A DNA stretch of 64,000 bases. It comes from Mycobacterium sp. M26 (GTDB lineage Bacteria; Actinomycetota; Actinomycetes; Mycobacteriales; Mycobacteriaceae). The stretch's first letter is position 1. Every line of letters starts with the position of its first letter. The notes under the pieces are model-generated. The model did no database searches. It was not told the DNA's origin and was given only the letters and a program-made list of their open reading frames with translations. Position numbers and translations under genes: made by a program. The stretch is from positions 1,215,716 to 1,279,715 of the forward strand of contig NZ_LN929908.1 in assembly GCF_001494595.1 (NCBI RefSeq), read 5' to 3'. Shown here in pieces: positions 24,489-33,875 of the stretch.

Positions 24489-26030
24489 ATGCGGAACATC
24501 CCGGTTGAGCTCAGAGAACACTACGAGGATCAGGGCTGGTGGACCCAGGAAACCCTGGGCGAGCTGCTCGCCCGTGGTTTGGCGGACAGTCCCGATACCG
24601 GGTTCTGCGTGCACTCCGACCTGCGGCCCTTCACCGGGACGTTCGGCGATGTGGAGATGATGGCCCGGCGGCTGGCCGCGGGGCTGCGGGCCCGCGGCGT
24701 CGGCCCCGGCGACGTGGTTGCCTTCCAGTTGCCGAATTGGGTCGAGGCGGCGGCCACCTTCTGGGCGTCGGCGTTCCTCGGGGCGGTGGTGGTGCCGATC
24801 GTGCACTTCTACGGCCGCAAGGAGCTGGGCTACATCCTGCAGACCGCCAAACCCACGGTGTTCATCACCACCGAGCGGTTCCGGCACATGGAGTTCCAGC
24901 CCGATCTGTGTCAGGACATCCCGATCGTGGGACTCGTCGGCACCGATTTCGACCAGTTGCTGGCCGACGAGCCGATGGCCGGTGAACTGCACACCGATCC
25001 CGCGTCGCCGACGCTTATCGCGTTCACCTCGGGCACCACCCGGGACCCCAAAGGCGTGATCCACAGTCACCAGACGCTGAGCTTCGAGACCCGGCAGCTG
25101 CTGGCCAACTACGCGACCGACCGGGGCCGTCAGATCACCGCTACCCCGGTCGGCCATTTCATCGGAATGGTGGGTGCCTTCCTGATCCCGGTGATCGAGG
25201 GCGCGCCGGTGGACCTGTGCGACGTCTTCGACCCGGGTCGCGTCCTGGAATTGATGGAGTCGCATGGCATGTCGATGGGCGGTGGGCCGCCGTACTTCGT
25301 GACCAGCCTGCTCGACCATCCCGATTTCACCGATGCCCATCTGAGCCGGATCAAGACCGTCGGCCTCGGCGGATCCACGGTGCCGGCCGCGGTGACCCGC
25401 CGGCTGGCCGATCTGGGCATCCATGTGTTCCGCTCCTACGGCAGTACCGAGCACCCGTCGATCACCGGCTCGGCGCAGGACGCCCCGGAGGACAAGCGCT
25501 TGCTGACCGACGGCAATGTGCGACCGGGGGTGGAGATCCGGCTGACCGAGGACGGCGAAATACTCTCGCGTGGACCGGATCTGTGTCTGGGCTACACCGA
25601 TGACGAGTTGACCACGAAGGCCTTCGACGACGACGGCTGGTACCACACCGGTGACATCGGAATCCTCGATGAGGACGGCTATCTGACCATCACCGATCGC
25701 AAGGCGGACTTCATCATTCGCGGCGGCGAGAACATCAGCGCCCTGGAGGTCGAGGAGGTGCTGCTGACCATGCCCGCGGTGGCCGAGGCGGTGGTGGTCG
25801 CCGCGCCGGAGCCCAGACTCGGCGAGCATGCCGCCGCCGTCCTGCGGATCCGTGACGGGTACACCATGCCGACCCTTGACGAGGTGCGCGCCCACTTCCA
25901 GGAAGCGGGCGCGGCCCGGCAGAAGTGGCCAGAGGAGCTGTACCAGGTCGACGACTACCCGCGGACCGCCAGCGGCAAGGTGCAGAAGTACCTGGTGCGC
26001 AAGAGTATTCGTGAAGGATTTCAGCCCTGA
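24489..26030 (+). CDS. Acyl-CoA synthetase (FadD-like, AMP-forming)
   Basis: A 513-residue adenylating enzyme. It has the P-loop AFTSGTTRDPKGVIHSH (about 178-194), the core YGSTEHPS, the hinge YLTITDRKADFIIRGGENIS and the C-terminal catalytic lysine region RTASGKVQKY. AGGGAGGTC precedes the ATG. It probably activates a carboxylate, perhaps alicyclic or aromatic, to its CoA ester. Weak half-copies of the GAGAA-N5-TTCTC repeat are present in the short spacer to the divergent hydratase. Its last ten bases overlap the convergent KstD-like gene. Confidence 0.9.
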   Translation: MRNIPVELREHYEDQGWWTQETLGELLARGLADSPDTGFCVHSDLRPFTGTFGDVEMMARRLAAGLRARGVGPGDVVAFQLPNWVEAAATFWASAFLGAVVVPIVHFYGRKELGYILQTAKPTVFITTERFRHMEFQPDLCQDIPIVGLVGTDFDQLLADEPMAGELHTDPASPTLIAFTSGTTRDPKGVIHSHQTLSFETRQLLANYATDRGRQITATPVGHFIGMVGAFLIPVIEGAPVDLCDVFDPGRVLELMESHGMSMGGGPPYFVTSLLDHPDFTDAHLSRIKTVGLGGSTVPAAVTRRLADLGIHVFRSYGSTEHPSITGSAQDAPEDKRLLTDGNVRPGVEIRLTEDGEILSRGPDLCLGYTDDELTTKAFDDDGWYHTGDIGILDEDGYLTITDRKADFIIRGGENISALEVEEVLLTMPAVAEAVVVAAPEPRLGEHAAAVLRIRDGYTMPTLDEVRAHFQEAGAARQKWPEELYQVDDYPRTASGKVQKYLVRKSIREGFQP

Positions 26031-27658
26031 ATCGGGACGGACTCGCCGGTGGCGGCGCGGTAGCCGGCCCGGTAGCCGAACACCATGCCGGGGCCGATGG
26101 TCCCGCCGGCGCCACCGTAAGCCCGGCCCGTCACGCCCGCCATCGCATTGCCCGCGGCGAACAGTCCGGGGATCGGCGCGCCGCTGACATGCAACACCCG
26201 CCCGTCGGCGTCGGTGCGGGGGCCGCCCTTGGTGCCCATCGACCCGACTGAGATCGGGACGGCGTAGTACGGTGCGGTATCGATGGGGCCCAACGTCTTT
26301 CCCGCCGTCGTGGCCGCCGTGGCGTCGCCCCAGTAACCGTCGTACGCGCTGGAACCACGGCCGAAGTCCGGGTCCACCTCGTCAGCCACATTGGTGTTCC
26401 ACCGGTCCAGCGTCTGCGCCAGGCCCTCGGGATCGATCCCGGTCTTCTCGCCCAGTTCGGCCAGATCCGAGGACTGGTTGAACCACTCCGGCGCCGGGCC
26501 GTCCGGTTCGACGCCCAGGAATCCGTAGTGCTTGAGATGCAGTGAGTCGAACACCATCCAGGCGGGATCGTTCACGTAGCCACTGCGCGGGTCCAAGTAG
26601 TGGAACGCCCCGGCCATCGAGTTGTAGTCACACGCCTCGTTGACGAATCGCTTCCCGGCGCGGTTGACGATGATGCTGCGCGGGCGGGTGCGTTCCAGAC
26701 GCACGCTGCGGCTGCGCGGTTTGCCCTCGATGGTGTCACCGGGGATCCGCACGATCGGCACCCACCAGGCCTCGCCCATATTGCCCAGATCGGCCCCCTG
26801 GGCCATCGCCATCCGCAGGCCGTCGCCGGTGTTGTTCGGCGGGGAAACTGCGCCGCGCATCGGGCCGCGCAGGAATGCCCCGACGAGGCTCTCGTCCCAC
26901 TCGAAGCCGCCCGTCGCCAGGACCACCCCGCGGCGGGCCCGGACCGTAATCTCGCTGTCGGGCAGACTGATTCGCACGCCCACCACTGCGCCACCCTCGA
27001 CCACCAGGTCGGTCGCCCTGGCCTGGGTCACCGGGACGATGCCGCGATCCAGCAGGCCCTTGAGCAGTCCGGCGATCAGCGCACCGCCAGCCACCACGAT
27101 CTGTCCGCCCTGGTCGTCGACGTCGGCGTTGAGTCGGGCTCGGGTTTCGGCGTCGAAACCGACGTTGCTCCAGTCCGCAGGGAACGTGGTGATCCGGTCG
27201 GCCCAGTCGCCCAGTCGTGTCACCTGGTAGGGCAGCGGGCTCAGTGATCGGCCGCCGACGGTCTTGCCGCCCGGTAGCTCGGGCTTGTAATCCATGTAGC
27301 CCGGCGCGATTTCGAATCGCGCGTCGCTGTGGTTCTCGACGAAGTCGATCATCGGTGCGCCGGTGCGCACGAACGTCTCCACCAACTCCTCGTCCATCGC
27401 GCCGAGGGCCTGGGCCCGCAGATAGGCCATGGCGTCCTCGACGGGGAGGTCCACATCAGCGGAGCGGTTGTGCGCGGGCGTCCACACGATTCCGCCGGAG
27501 ACGGCGGTGGTGCCACCCACCGTCGCGGCCTTCTCATAGATCGCCACCGAGGCACCGTTTGCTGCCGCGGTGAGCGCCGCGGTTAGCCCGGCTCCGCCGG
27601 TGCCGAGCACGACGACATCGGCCTCATGATCCCAGTGCTGCGAATCCGCGTCCGCCAT
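26021..27658 (-). CDS. FAD-dependent 3-ketosteroid dehydrogenase-like (KstD family) protein
   Basis: A 546-residue flavoprotein of the fumarate reductase/KstD superfamily. It has the dinucleotide motif GTGGAGLTAALTAA near the N-terminus, VVLATGGFEWD in the middle, and YYAVPISVGSMGTKGGPRTD. The C-terminal FAD contact FAAGNAMAGVTGRAYGGAGGTIGPG is close to KstD but has a GVTG rather than the SVMG form. ATG at 27658 with GGAG-containing leader. It may introduce or saturate a double bond next to a keto group. It lies downstream of, and in the same direction as, the IclR gene but with 147 bases between. Substrate not known; a second relative is at 32119. Confidence 0.85.
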   Translation of the reverse strand: MADADSQHWDHEADVVVLGTGGAGLTAALTAAANGASVAIYEKAATVGGTTAVSGGIVWTPAHNRSADVDLPVEDAMAYLRAQALGAMDEELVETFVRTGAPMIDFVENHSDARFEIAPGYMDYKPELPGGKTVGGRSLSPLPYQVTRLGDWADRITTFPADWSNVGFDAETRARLNADVDDQGGQIVVAGGALIAGLLKGLLDRGIVPVTQARATDLVVEGGAVVGVRISLPDSEITVRARRGVVLATGGFEWDESLVGAFLRGPMRGAVSPPNNTGDGLRMAMAQGADLGNMGEAWWVPIVRIPGDTIEGKPRSRSVRLERTRPRSIIVNRAGKRFVNEACDYNSMAGAFHYLDPRSGYVNDPAWMVFDSLHLKHYGFLGVEPDGPAPEWFNQSSDLAELGEKTGIDPEGLAQTLDRWNTNVADEVDPDFGRGSSAYDGYWGDATAATTAGKTLGPIDTAPYYAVPISVGSMGTKGGPRTDADGRVLHVSGAPIPGLFAAGNAMAGVTGRAYGGAGGTIGPGMVFGYRAGYRAATGESVPIQG

Positions 27659-27711
27659 GATCGGCTCCGTTCCTGACTGCAATTGCGGCGCAACGTGTTT
27701 CGTGTGTGCAG

Positions 27712-27722
27712 ATAGCGCACCA
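27712..27722. promoter_or_regulatory. Shared 11-base motif ATAGCGCACCA before KstD-like gene
   Basis: ATAGCGCACCA here and ATAGCACACCA at 28597-28607, in front of the IclR gene, differ by a single base. Each lies in a promoter region beside the IclR gene, so this may be part of its binding site. Short length makes chance possible. Confidence 0.3.
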
Positions 27723-27805
27723 AACCGTTCGTTCTTTACACGCTAACGACGCAATTCTCTGGCTGTCAAGCGAAGCGACGGCATTTCCGCAGTTCAGCGG
27801 GGTGC

Positions 27806-28507
27806 TTAACTGAGAACCGTCGAGAGCCGTTGCGCCGCTTCGATCATCGCGTCCTTGCCGCGCCGCACCACATCCTCGCGGTGCGAGATCAGATTGATGC
27901 ACGTGTGCGGCGAGTTCGGCGGCCGGTGCACCGGAACCGCAAGACCGTAGGTGTTCGGTTCGATCTCGCCATGGGTAATCACCCAGCCCTGAGTGCGCGC
28001 CTGGGTCACGAGTTCGCGCTCCCCGGGTGTCGGCGGCATGCCGGCCAGCAGCGCGATCCCGGCCGCGCCGCGATCGAGCGGGTAGCGACTGCCTTCGTGG
28101 AAGGACAGTTGGTAGGAGACATGGGTCGGCACGATCACCGCGATGGCGACCTGTTGATCGCCCTCGGCCACCAGGAGCGAGACCGTGGTGCCGAGCTGGT
28201 CGGCCAGGTCGCGCAGGATCGGCAGGCTCAGTTCGCGGACGTTGTTGTCGAAGGTCGCCCCCAGGGCGGCCAGGCCCGCCGCCACCCGGAACCGGCCGTC
28301 CTCGCCCTTGGCGACCAGCCGGTACTGGGCCAGCGTGGTGAGCAGCCGGTAGGCGATGGTGCGGTGCACACCAATGCTGTCGGCGACCTGCTGGATGGTC
28401 AGGCCGTTGCGCGCGCCCGCGACCAATTGCAGGGCGTTGAGCCCGCGGGCCAATGTCTGCGATCCCGGTGCCGTGCTGACCGGCCGGTCGATCTTCATCT
28501 GCGTCAT
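27806..28507 (-). CDS. IclR family transcriptional regulator
   Basis: A 233-residue regulator; the ATG at 28507 has GGAGA six bases upstream. The N-terminal winged helix shows ARGLNALQLVAGARNGLTIQQ and VADSIGVHRTIAYRLLTTL. The C-terminal IclR effector domain has TVSLLVAEGDQQVAIAVI and YPLDRGAAGIALLAG. It is divergent from the nine-gene ring-cleavage operon starting at 28679, the usual arrangement for an IclR regulator of aromatic catabolism such as those of mhp and pca systems. The 171-base spacer is AT-rich and holds two motifs listed separately. Confidence 0.92.
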   Translation of the reverse strand: MTQMKIDRPVSTAPGSQTLARGLNALQLVAGARNGLTIQQVADSIGVHRTIAYRLLTTLAQYRLVAKGEDGRFRVAAGLAALGATFDNNVRELSLPILRDLADQLGTTVSLLVAEGDQQVAIAVIVPTHVSYQLSFHEGSRYPLDRGAAGIALLAGMPPTPGERELVTQARTQGWVITHGEIEPNTYGLAVPVHRPPNSPHTCINLISHREDVVRRGKDAMIEAAQRLSTVLS

Positions 28508-28596
28508 GCCGTCTCCGTGTCGGAGGTGCCAAAGATGAGCCGAACACCATCGCAGCTCCTTGACAGACGGCACTGCGAGAGTGATGCTTTCAATCT

Positions 28597-28607
28597 ATAG
28601 CACACCA
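28597..28607. promoter_or_regulatory. Shared 11-base motif ATAGCACACCA before IclR gene
   Basis: One-base variant of the motif at 27712-27722. It sits in the AT-rich spacer between the IclR gene and the ring-cleavage operon, a natural place for an IclR box. Confidence 0.3.
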
Positions 28608-28642
28608 TAGTTCAATAATTACACATACCGCTTACAAAAAGC

Positions 28643-28657
28643 GAGAATGTCATTATC
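28643..28657. promoter_or_regulatory. Operator-like repeat GAGAA-N5-TTATC before ring-cleavage operon
   Basis: GAGAATGTCATTATC lies 21 bases before the first start codon of the nine-gene operon. It matches the window repeat GAGAA-N5-TTCTC with one change and equals the form at 6572 in both arms. Confidence 0.55.
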
Positions 28658-28678
28658 ACACTAGACAGGGGCAACTGG

Positions 28679-29542
28679 GTGTCGGAGTTCGAAAGCGTCT
28701 GGGGCGATCTGCAGGGCGTGGCGTTCTCGCAGGGATATCTGGACGTCAACGGGGTGCGCACCCGCTATCTGCACGCCGGTGAGCAGGACAAACCGGTGCT
28801 GGTGCTGTTGCACGGTTCCGGTGGCCACGCGGAGGCCTACGTCCGCAATCTCGAGGCACACGCCGAGCACTTCTCCACCTGGTCGATCGACATGCTCGGG
28901 CACGGCTACACCGACAAGCCCGGTCATCCGCTGGAGATTCCGCACTACGTCGACCACCTCGCGGCCTTCCTCGACACCATCGGCGCCGAGCGTGCCCACC
29001 TCTCCGGGGAGTCTCTCGGCGGCTGGGTGGTCTCCCGGTTTGCCGTCGACCACCCCGACCGCCTCGACCGGCTGGTGCTGAACACCGCGGGCGGCTCGCA
29101 GGCCGATCCGGAGGTGATGAAGCGGATCATCACCCTGTCGATGGCCGCGGCGGAGAACCCCAGCTGGGAGACGGTGCAGGCCCGGATCAAGTGGCTGATG
29201 GCCGACAAGACCAGGGATTACGACGACATCGTGGCGAGCCGCCAGCGGGTCTACCGGCAGCCCGGCTTCGTCAATGCGATGCGCGACATCATGGCCCTGC
29301 AGGATCCCGAGATCCGCCAGCGCAACCTGATGCGGCCGCAGGACTACGGCGCCATCAGCGCACCCACGTTGGTGCTGTGGACCAGCGACGACCCGACCGC
29401 CGATGTCAGCGAGGGCCGGCGGATCTCGGAGATGATCCCGGGTGCGCGCTTCGAGGTGATGGCCGGCTGCGGACATTGGCCGCAGTACGAGGATCCCAAG
29501 ACGTTCGACCGGCTGCACATCGACTTTCTGCTGGGGCGGTGA
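28679..29542 (+). CDS. Alpha/beta hydrolase, meta-cleavage product (C-C bond) hydrolase type
   Basis: A 287-residue alpha/beta hydrolase, GTG start after AGGGG. Nucleophile elbow GESLGG (Ser about 112), acid in TSDDPTAD (about 237) and histidine in GHWPQYE (about 266). The N-terminal [12 protein letters not shown] oxyanion segment and the leading [14 protein letters not shown] are of the MhpC/BphD/HsaD form. It begins an operon with an MhpA-like hydroxylase and an MhpB-like dioxygenase. The expected reaction is hydrolysis of the ring-fission product into a carboxylate and a hydroxydienoate. Confidence 0.88.
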   Translation: MSEFESVWGDLQGVAFSQGYLDVNGVRTRYLHAGEQDKPVLVLLHGSGGHAEAYVRNLEAHAEHFSTWSIDMLGHGYTDKPGHPLEIPHYVDHLAAFLDTIGAERAHLSGESLGGWVVSRFAVDHPDRLDRLVLNTAGGSQADPEVMKRIITLSMAAAENPSWETVQARIKWLMADKTRDYDDIVASRQRVYRQPGFVNAMRDIMALQDPEIRQRNLMRPQDYGAISAPTLVLWTSDDPTADVSEGRRISEMIPGARFEVMAGCGHWPQYEDPKTFDRLHIDFLLGR

Positions 29543-31245
29543 CGGTGGGCGCATCCGGGAATGGCAACGGCGCGGCACACGATGTCGACGTCGTCATCGT
29601 CGGTGCTGGGCCGGTGGGGTTGACGCTGGCCAATTCGCTTGGCCTGCAGGGTGTTCGTACGCTGATCGTCGAGGAGCGCGACGCGCTCATCGACTACCCC
29701 CGCGGCGTCGGCTTGGACGACGAGGCGCTGCGGACGTTCCAGGGCATCGGCGTGGTCGAGGCGGTCCTGCCGCATACCGTGCCCAACCAGATCCTGCGAT
29801 TCTTCGACGGCAAACGGCGGCTGCTGGCCGAGATGGCGCCGCCCGACGCACGGTTCGGCTGGCCCAAGCGCAACGGCTTCGTCCAGCCGTTGGTCGACGC
29901 CGAACTGCTCAGGGGCCTGGACCGGTTCGACCATGTCGAGGTCGCGTGGGCTCACCCGATGAGCACCATCATCGAGTCCGACCACGGGGTCACCGTCGAA
30001 TTGGCACCCTCGTCGGGTACCCGTCGGGTGCGCGCCCGTTATGTCGTCGGCTGCGACGGCGGCCGAAGTGCCACAAGGCATCTCATGGGGGTGTCGTTCG
30101 ACGGCACCACCTCCTCGACCCGCTGGCTGGTGGTCGACGTCGCCAACGACCCGCTCGGCCATCCCAACAGCGAGGTCGGCGCCGACCCGGCCCGGCCCTA
30201 TGTGTCGATCTCGATCGCCCACGGTATTCGGCGCTTCGAGTTCATGATCCACGCGCACGAATCCGACGAACTCGCCGAGGATCCGGCCTTCGTTGCCAGA
30301 ATGCTCGGCCAGCTGATCCCGTACCCGGAGAAGGCCGACATCATCCGCAGGCGGGTCTACACCCACCATTCGCGGATCGCCGGATCGTTCCGGGCGGGCC
30401 GGCTGCTGATCGCCGGGGATGCCGCGCATCTGATGCCGGTATGGCAGGGCCAGGGCTACAACAGCGGGATCCGGGATGCCGGCAACCTGGGCTGGAAGCT
30501 GGCCGCGGTGGTCAAGGGCCAGGCCCGCGACGAACTGCTGGACACCTACGACGTCGAGCGCCGTAAGCACGCCAGGGCGATGATCGACCTGTCGACCACG
30601 GTGGGCCGGGTGATCTCGCCGACGAACCGCCGGGTGGCGGGGCTGCGCGACGTGGTGATCCGCGGCGCATCGCTGGTTCCGACCCTGAAGCGCTACGTGC
30701 TCGAGATGCGGTTCAAGCCGATGCCGTTCTACGACCACGGCGCGGTGGTGCACAACAACCCGCCCTCGCCCGGGGTGGGCACATTGTTCATCCAGCCGCG
30801 GGTGGATACCCGCCAAGCACAGAACGTCCTGCTCGACGACGTGCTGGGCCCCTGGTTCGCAGTGCTGTGCTGGAACAACAATCCGCGAAAGATCCTGGGG
30901 GAGGACGGCTTTGCGGCGTGGAAGTCGCTCGGTGCGGTGTTCGTCGCACTGCGGCCGCTGACCCAGCTGTCCTGGCCGGACCAGGATGACCCCGACGTCA
31001 TCGTGGTGGGCGATCGCACTGGGGCGCTCAAGGCCTGGTTCGACGCCCGCGAGGAATCGGTGATGTTCCTGCGCCCCGACCGCTGCATCGCCGGCGCGTG
31101 CATCGCTCAGCGTGCACCGGAATTGAGCGCGGCCCTCCTCGACACCCTGACCCTGATCCCGGGAGGCACCAATGACACTGGCCCTCTGCTGCATGTCGCA
31201 CAGCCCGCTGCTGAACCTTCCGGGTCCGTCGGCGGAACTGCTTGA
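29539..31245 (+). CDS. mhpA: MhpA-like FAD-dependent aromatic hydroxylase
   Basis: A 568-residue class A flavoprotein hydroxylase beginning at a GTG that overlaps the previous stop. Dinucleotide motif [18 protein letters not shown] (about 17-34), the [13 protein letters not shown] helix, the central CDGGRSATR (the DG motif), and [21 protein letters not shown] with NLGWKL are all in place. It resembles 3-(3-hydroxyphenyl)propionate hydroxylases, so an ortho hydroxylation giving a catechol is expected. The C-terminal 74 bases overlap the dioxygenase gene, an unusually long overlap. The true substrate may be a larger ring fragment. Confidence 0.87.
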   Translation: MTVGASGNGNGAAHDVDVVIVGAGPVGLTLANSLGLQGVRTLIVEERDALIDYPRGVGLDDEALRTFQGIGVVEAVLPHTVPNQILRFFDGKRRLLAEMAPPDARFGWPKRNGFVQPLVDAELLRGLDRFDHVEVAWAHPMSTIIESDHGVTVELAPSSGTRRVRARYVVGCDGGRSATRHLMGVSFDGTTSSTRWLVVDVANDPLGHPNSEVGADPARPYVSISIAHGIRRFEFMIHAHESDELAEDPAFVARMLGQLIPYPEKADIIRRRVYTHHSRIAGSFRAGRLLIAGDAAHLMPVWQGQGYNSGIRDAGNLGWKLAAVVKGQARDELLDTYDVERRKHARAMIDLSTTVGRVISPTNRRVAGLRDVVIRGASLVPTLKRYVLEMRFKPMPFYDHGAVVHNNPPSPGVGTLFIQPRVDTRQAQNVLLDDVLGPWFAVLCWNNNPRKILGEDGFAAWKSLGAVFVALRPLTQLSWPDQDDPDVIVVGDRTGALKAWFDAREESVMFLRPDRCIAGACIAQRAPELSAALLDTLTLIPGGTNDTGPLLHVAQPAAEPSGSVGGTA

Positions 31246-32122
31246 GGACGTGGAGGGCGCACTGACCACCGCACGCGACTTCGTCAGCGAGTACGACCCG
31301 GAACTGGTCGTCATCTTCTCACCGGACCACTACAACGGTTTCTTCTACAAGTTGATGCCGGCCTTCTGCATCGGCACCGCCGCGACCGGGGTGGGTGACT
31401 ACGGCACCCAGACCGGGTCCCTGACGGTGCCGGCCGAGCTGGCCACCCAGCTCGCCGAACATGTCCTGGATTCCGGAGTGGACGTGGCGATCTCGGCGGG
31501 CATGGATGTCGACCACGGCACCGTGCAGCCGCTGGAAAGGCTGTTCGGTGACGCGACCGCGGTACCGGTCATTCCGATCTTCATCAACTCGGTGGCCACC
31601 CCGCTGGGCCCGCTGCACCGGGCCAGGGCGTTGGGTGCAGCGGTGGGCGCGTTCCTGACAACGCTGGACACCCGCGTGCTCGTGGTGGGATCTGGTGGCC
31701 TGTCCCATGATCCGCCGGTGCCGACCTTGGCGACGGCGCCGCCCGCCGCGCTGGACCGCATCGTGCATGGTGCCCCCATGACGCCCGAACAGCGGCTTGC
31801 CCGTCAGGATGCCGTCGCGGCCGCGGCCCGGCAGTTCGCCGCGGGCGAGGGCTCCTGCCAGCCGCTCAACCCCGACTGGGACCGGTCCTTCCTGGACCTC
31901 ATGGACAGCGCCCGGTTCGCCGAACTAGACGGCTGGACCAACACCTGGATCGCCGGTGAGGCCGGTAACTCCGCCCATGAGGTGCGGACCTGGGTGGCCG
32001 CGTTCGCCGCGCTCGCCGCGCTGGGGCCGTACCGGACGGTGGACCACTACTATCGGGCCGCGCCGGACCTCATCGCCGGCTTCGCTATGCGCACCGCTGT
32101 TCCGGTGGGAGCAGGCCGATGA
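31172..32122 (+). CDS. mhpB: MhpB-like extradiol ring-cleavage dioxygenase (LigB class)
   Basis: A 316-residue class III extradiol dioxygenase with a strong GGGAGG site before ATG. Iron and acid/base positions are recognisable in [23 protein letters not shown], the [10 protein letters not shown] segment and [12 protein letters not shown]. It resembles 2,3-dihydroxyphenylpropionate 1,2-dioxygenase in length and motifs. It would open the catechol made by the preceding hydroxylase; the first gene of the operon would then cut the product. The start lies inside the hydroxylase gene, so the two are translationally coupled. Confidence 0.9.
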   Translation: MTLALCCMSHSPLLNLPGPSAELLEDVEGALTTARDFVSEYDPELVVIFSPDHYNGFFYKLMPAFCIGTAATGVGDYGTQTGSLTVPAELATQLAEHVLDSGVDVAISAGMDVDHGTVQPLERLFGDATAVPVIPIFINSVATPLGPLHRARALGAAVGAFLTTLDTRVLVVGSGGLSHDPPVPTLATAPPAALDRIVHGAPMTPEQRLARQDAVAAAARQFAAGEGSCQPLNPDWDRSFLDLMDSARFAELDGWTNTWIAGEAGNSAHEVRTWVAAFAALAALGPYRTVDHYYRAAPDLIAGFAMRTAVPVGAGR

Positions 32123-33873
32123 GCGGGTATTCCTTCGACAGCTCTGTCGACGTCCTCGTCATCGGGTCCGGCGGCGGCGGGATGACCGCGGCCCTGGCCG
32201 CCCACGCCGCCGGCTTGGACACCCTCGTCGTCGAAAAGTCCGCGCAGTTCGGCGGTTCCACCGCGTTGTCCGGCGGTGGTATCTGGGTGCCCGGGGCACC
32301 CTCGCAGAAGCGCGAGGGCTATGCCCCCGATCCCGAGGATGTCAAGACCTACCTCCGCCAGATCACCGGCGGTCTGGTCAGCGACGAACGCATCGCCGCC
32401 TACGTCGACTACGCGCCGCAGATGATGGAGTTCCTCGAGCAGACCAGCAGTTGGTGCGAATTCGTCTGGAAGCCGGGCTACGCCGACTACTACCCGGAGG
32501 TGCCCGGAGGTTCCGAACTGGGCAGCACGATCAACGTCCCGCCGATCGACCTGCGCAAGCTCGGCGAGGAAGAGGAGAACCTGCTCAAGCCGCTTGCGCT
32601 GGCACCCAAGGGAATCTGGCTGGGCCCCAAAGACCTTCGGCTGTTCTACCAGGTGCGGCAGAACTGGCGCGGCAAAGTCGTCCTGCTCAAGCTGCTCTGG
32701 CGTAAGTTCCGTGCGCACGCGTTCGGGGAGCGGATCGCCGCCATCGGGCAGTCGCTGTCGGCGCGGCTTCGGTTGGCGATGAAGGAGCAGGGCATCCCGC
32801 TGTGGCTGGACTCGCCGATGACCGAACTGATCACCGACCTCGACGGTGCCGTCATCGGAGCCGTCGTCGAACGCGACGGCGTAGCGCGGCGGATCGGTGC
32901 GCGGCGCGGGGTCATCCTGGCCTCCGGCGGCTTCGACCACGACATGGCCTGGCGCCGTGAACATCTGCCCGAGCTCACCGACGACTGGAGTTTCGGCAAT
33001 CCGGCCGCCATGGGGGACGGGATCCGGGCGGCCGAGAAGGTCGGCGCTGGAACGGATCTGCTCGACGAGGCCTGGTGGTTCCCCGCGATCTGCTGGCCCG
33101 ACGGTCGTCTGCAGTTCATGCTCAACGAACGGATGATGCCGTCGCAGTTCGTCGTCAACGGCGCCGGGCGGCGGTTCATCAATGAGGCCGCCCCCTACAT
33201 GGACTTCGCGCACGCGATGATCGAAGGTCAGCGCAGCGGGGTCAGCCACATCCCGTGCTGGCTGATCACCGACACCCGCTCGTTCCACCGCTACGTCGTG
33301 GCCGGCCACCTGCCGCTGCCGAAAGTTCCGGGCGCCCCGGTACCCACCGGCCGCAAGGTTCCCCGGGCCTGGCTGGACTCCGGTGTGGTCCGGCAGGCGG
33401 CCACCCTCGACGAACTGGCCGTCGCGATAGGCGTCCCGCCCGGCGAATTGCGTCGCACCGCAGAGCGGTTCAACGATCTGGCCCGCAGCGGCCACGACGA
33501 CGACTTCAACCGGGGTGACAGCGCCTACGACAACTACTACGGCGACCCCACGCTGCCCAACCCAAACCTGTATCCGCTCACCACGCCGCCGTATCTGGCC
33601 TTCCAGATCATCCTCGGCGACCTCGGCACCTCGGGAGGTCTGCGCACCGACGAACATGCCCGCGTCCTGCGGTCCGACGACACGGTGATCGACGGCCTGT
33701 ACGCCGTCGGCAACACCTCGGCCGCGGTCATGGGCCGCAGCTACGCCGGAGCGGGCGCCACCATCGGCCCGGCCATGACATTCGGATACATCGCCGCCAA
33801 CCACATCGCCGGTCGCACCGGCGACCGCTCTGCCAGCCAACAGGATTCGACACATTCCATCGGAGGTAAGTAG
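32119..33873 (+). CDS. KstD-like FAD dehydrogenase (3-ketosteroid Delta1-dehydrogenase family)
   Basis: A 584-residue flavoprotein coupled to the dioxygenase by an ATGA overlap. It has [18 protein letters not shown] at the N-terminus, [20 protein letters not shown], the mid-protein [11 protein letters not shown], and a C-terminal [18 protein letters not shown] with [22 protein letters not shown]. The last block is nearly the KstD FAD signature. Size fits KstD (about 560-580). A 1,2- or 4,5-desaturation of a ketone-bearing ring is the likely reaction. Being inside a meta-cleavage operon it may act on a ring just before aromatisation; this is inference. Confidence 0.88.
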   Translation: MSGYSFDSSVDVLVIGSGGGGMTAALAAHAAGLDTLVVEKSAQFGGSTALSGGGIWVPGAPSQKREGYAPDPEDVKTYLRQITGGLVSDERIAAYVDYAPQMMEFLEQTSSWCEFVWKPGYADYYPEVPGGSELGSTINVPPIDLRKLGEEEENLLKPLALAPKGIWLGPKDLRLFYQVRQNWRGKVVLLKLLWRKFRAHAFGERIAAIGQSLSARLRLAMKEQGIPLWLDSPMTELITDLDGAVIGAVVERDGVARRIGARRGVILASGGFDHDMAWRREHLPELTDDWSFGNPAAMGDGIRAAEKVGAGTDLLDEAWWFPAICWPDGRLQFMLNERMMPSQFVVNGAGRRFINEAAPYMDFAHAMIEGQRSGVSHIPCWLITDTRSFHRYVVAGHLPLPKVPGAPVPTGRKVPRAWLDSGVVRQAATLDELAVAIGVPPGELRRTAERFNDLARSGHDDDFNRGDSAYDNYYGDPTLPNPNLYPLTTPPYLAFQIILGDLGTSGGLRTDEHARVLRSDDTVIDGLYAVGNTSAAVMGRSYAGAGATIGPAMTFGYIAANHIAGRTGDRSASQQDSTHSIGGK

Positions 33874-33875
33874 TC

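Noticed and set aside
28679..32122. Complete mhp pathway for phenylpropionate
   Set aside because: Only the hydroxylase, dioxygenase and hydrolase steps are present; hydratase, aldolase and acylating aldehyde dehydrogenase are absent, and KstD/LLM genes are added.
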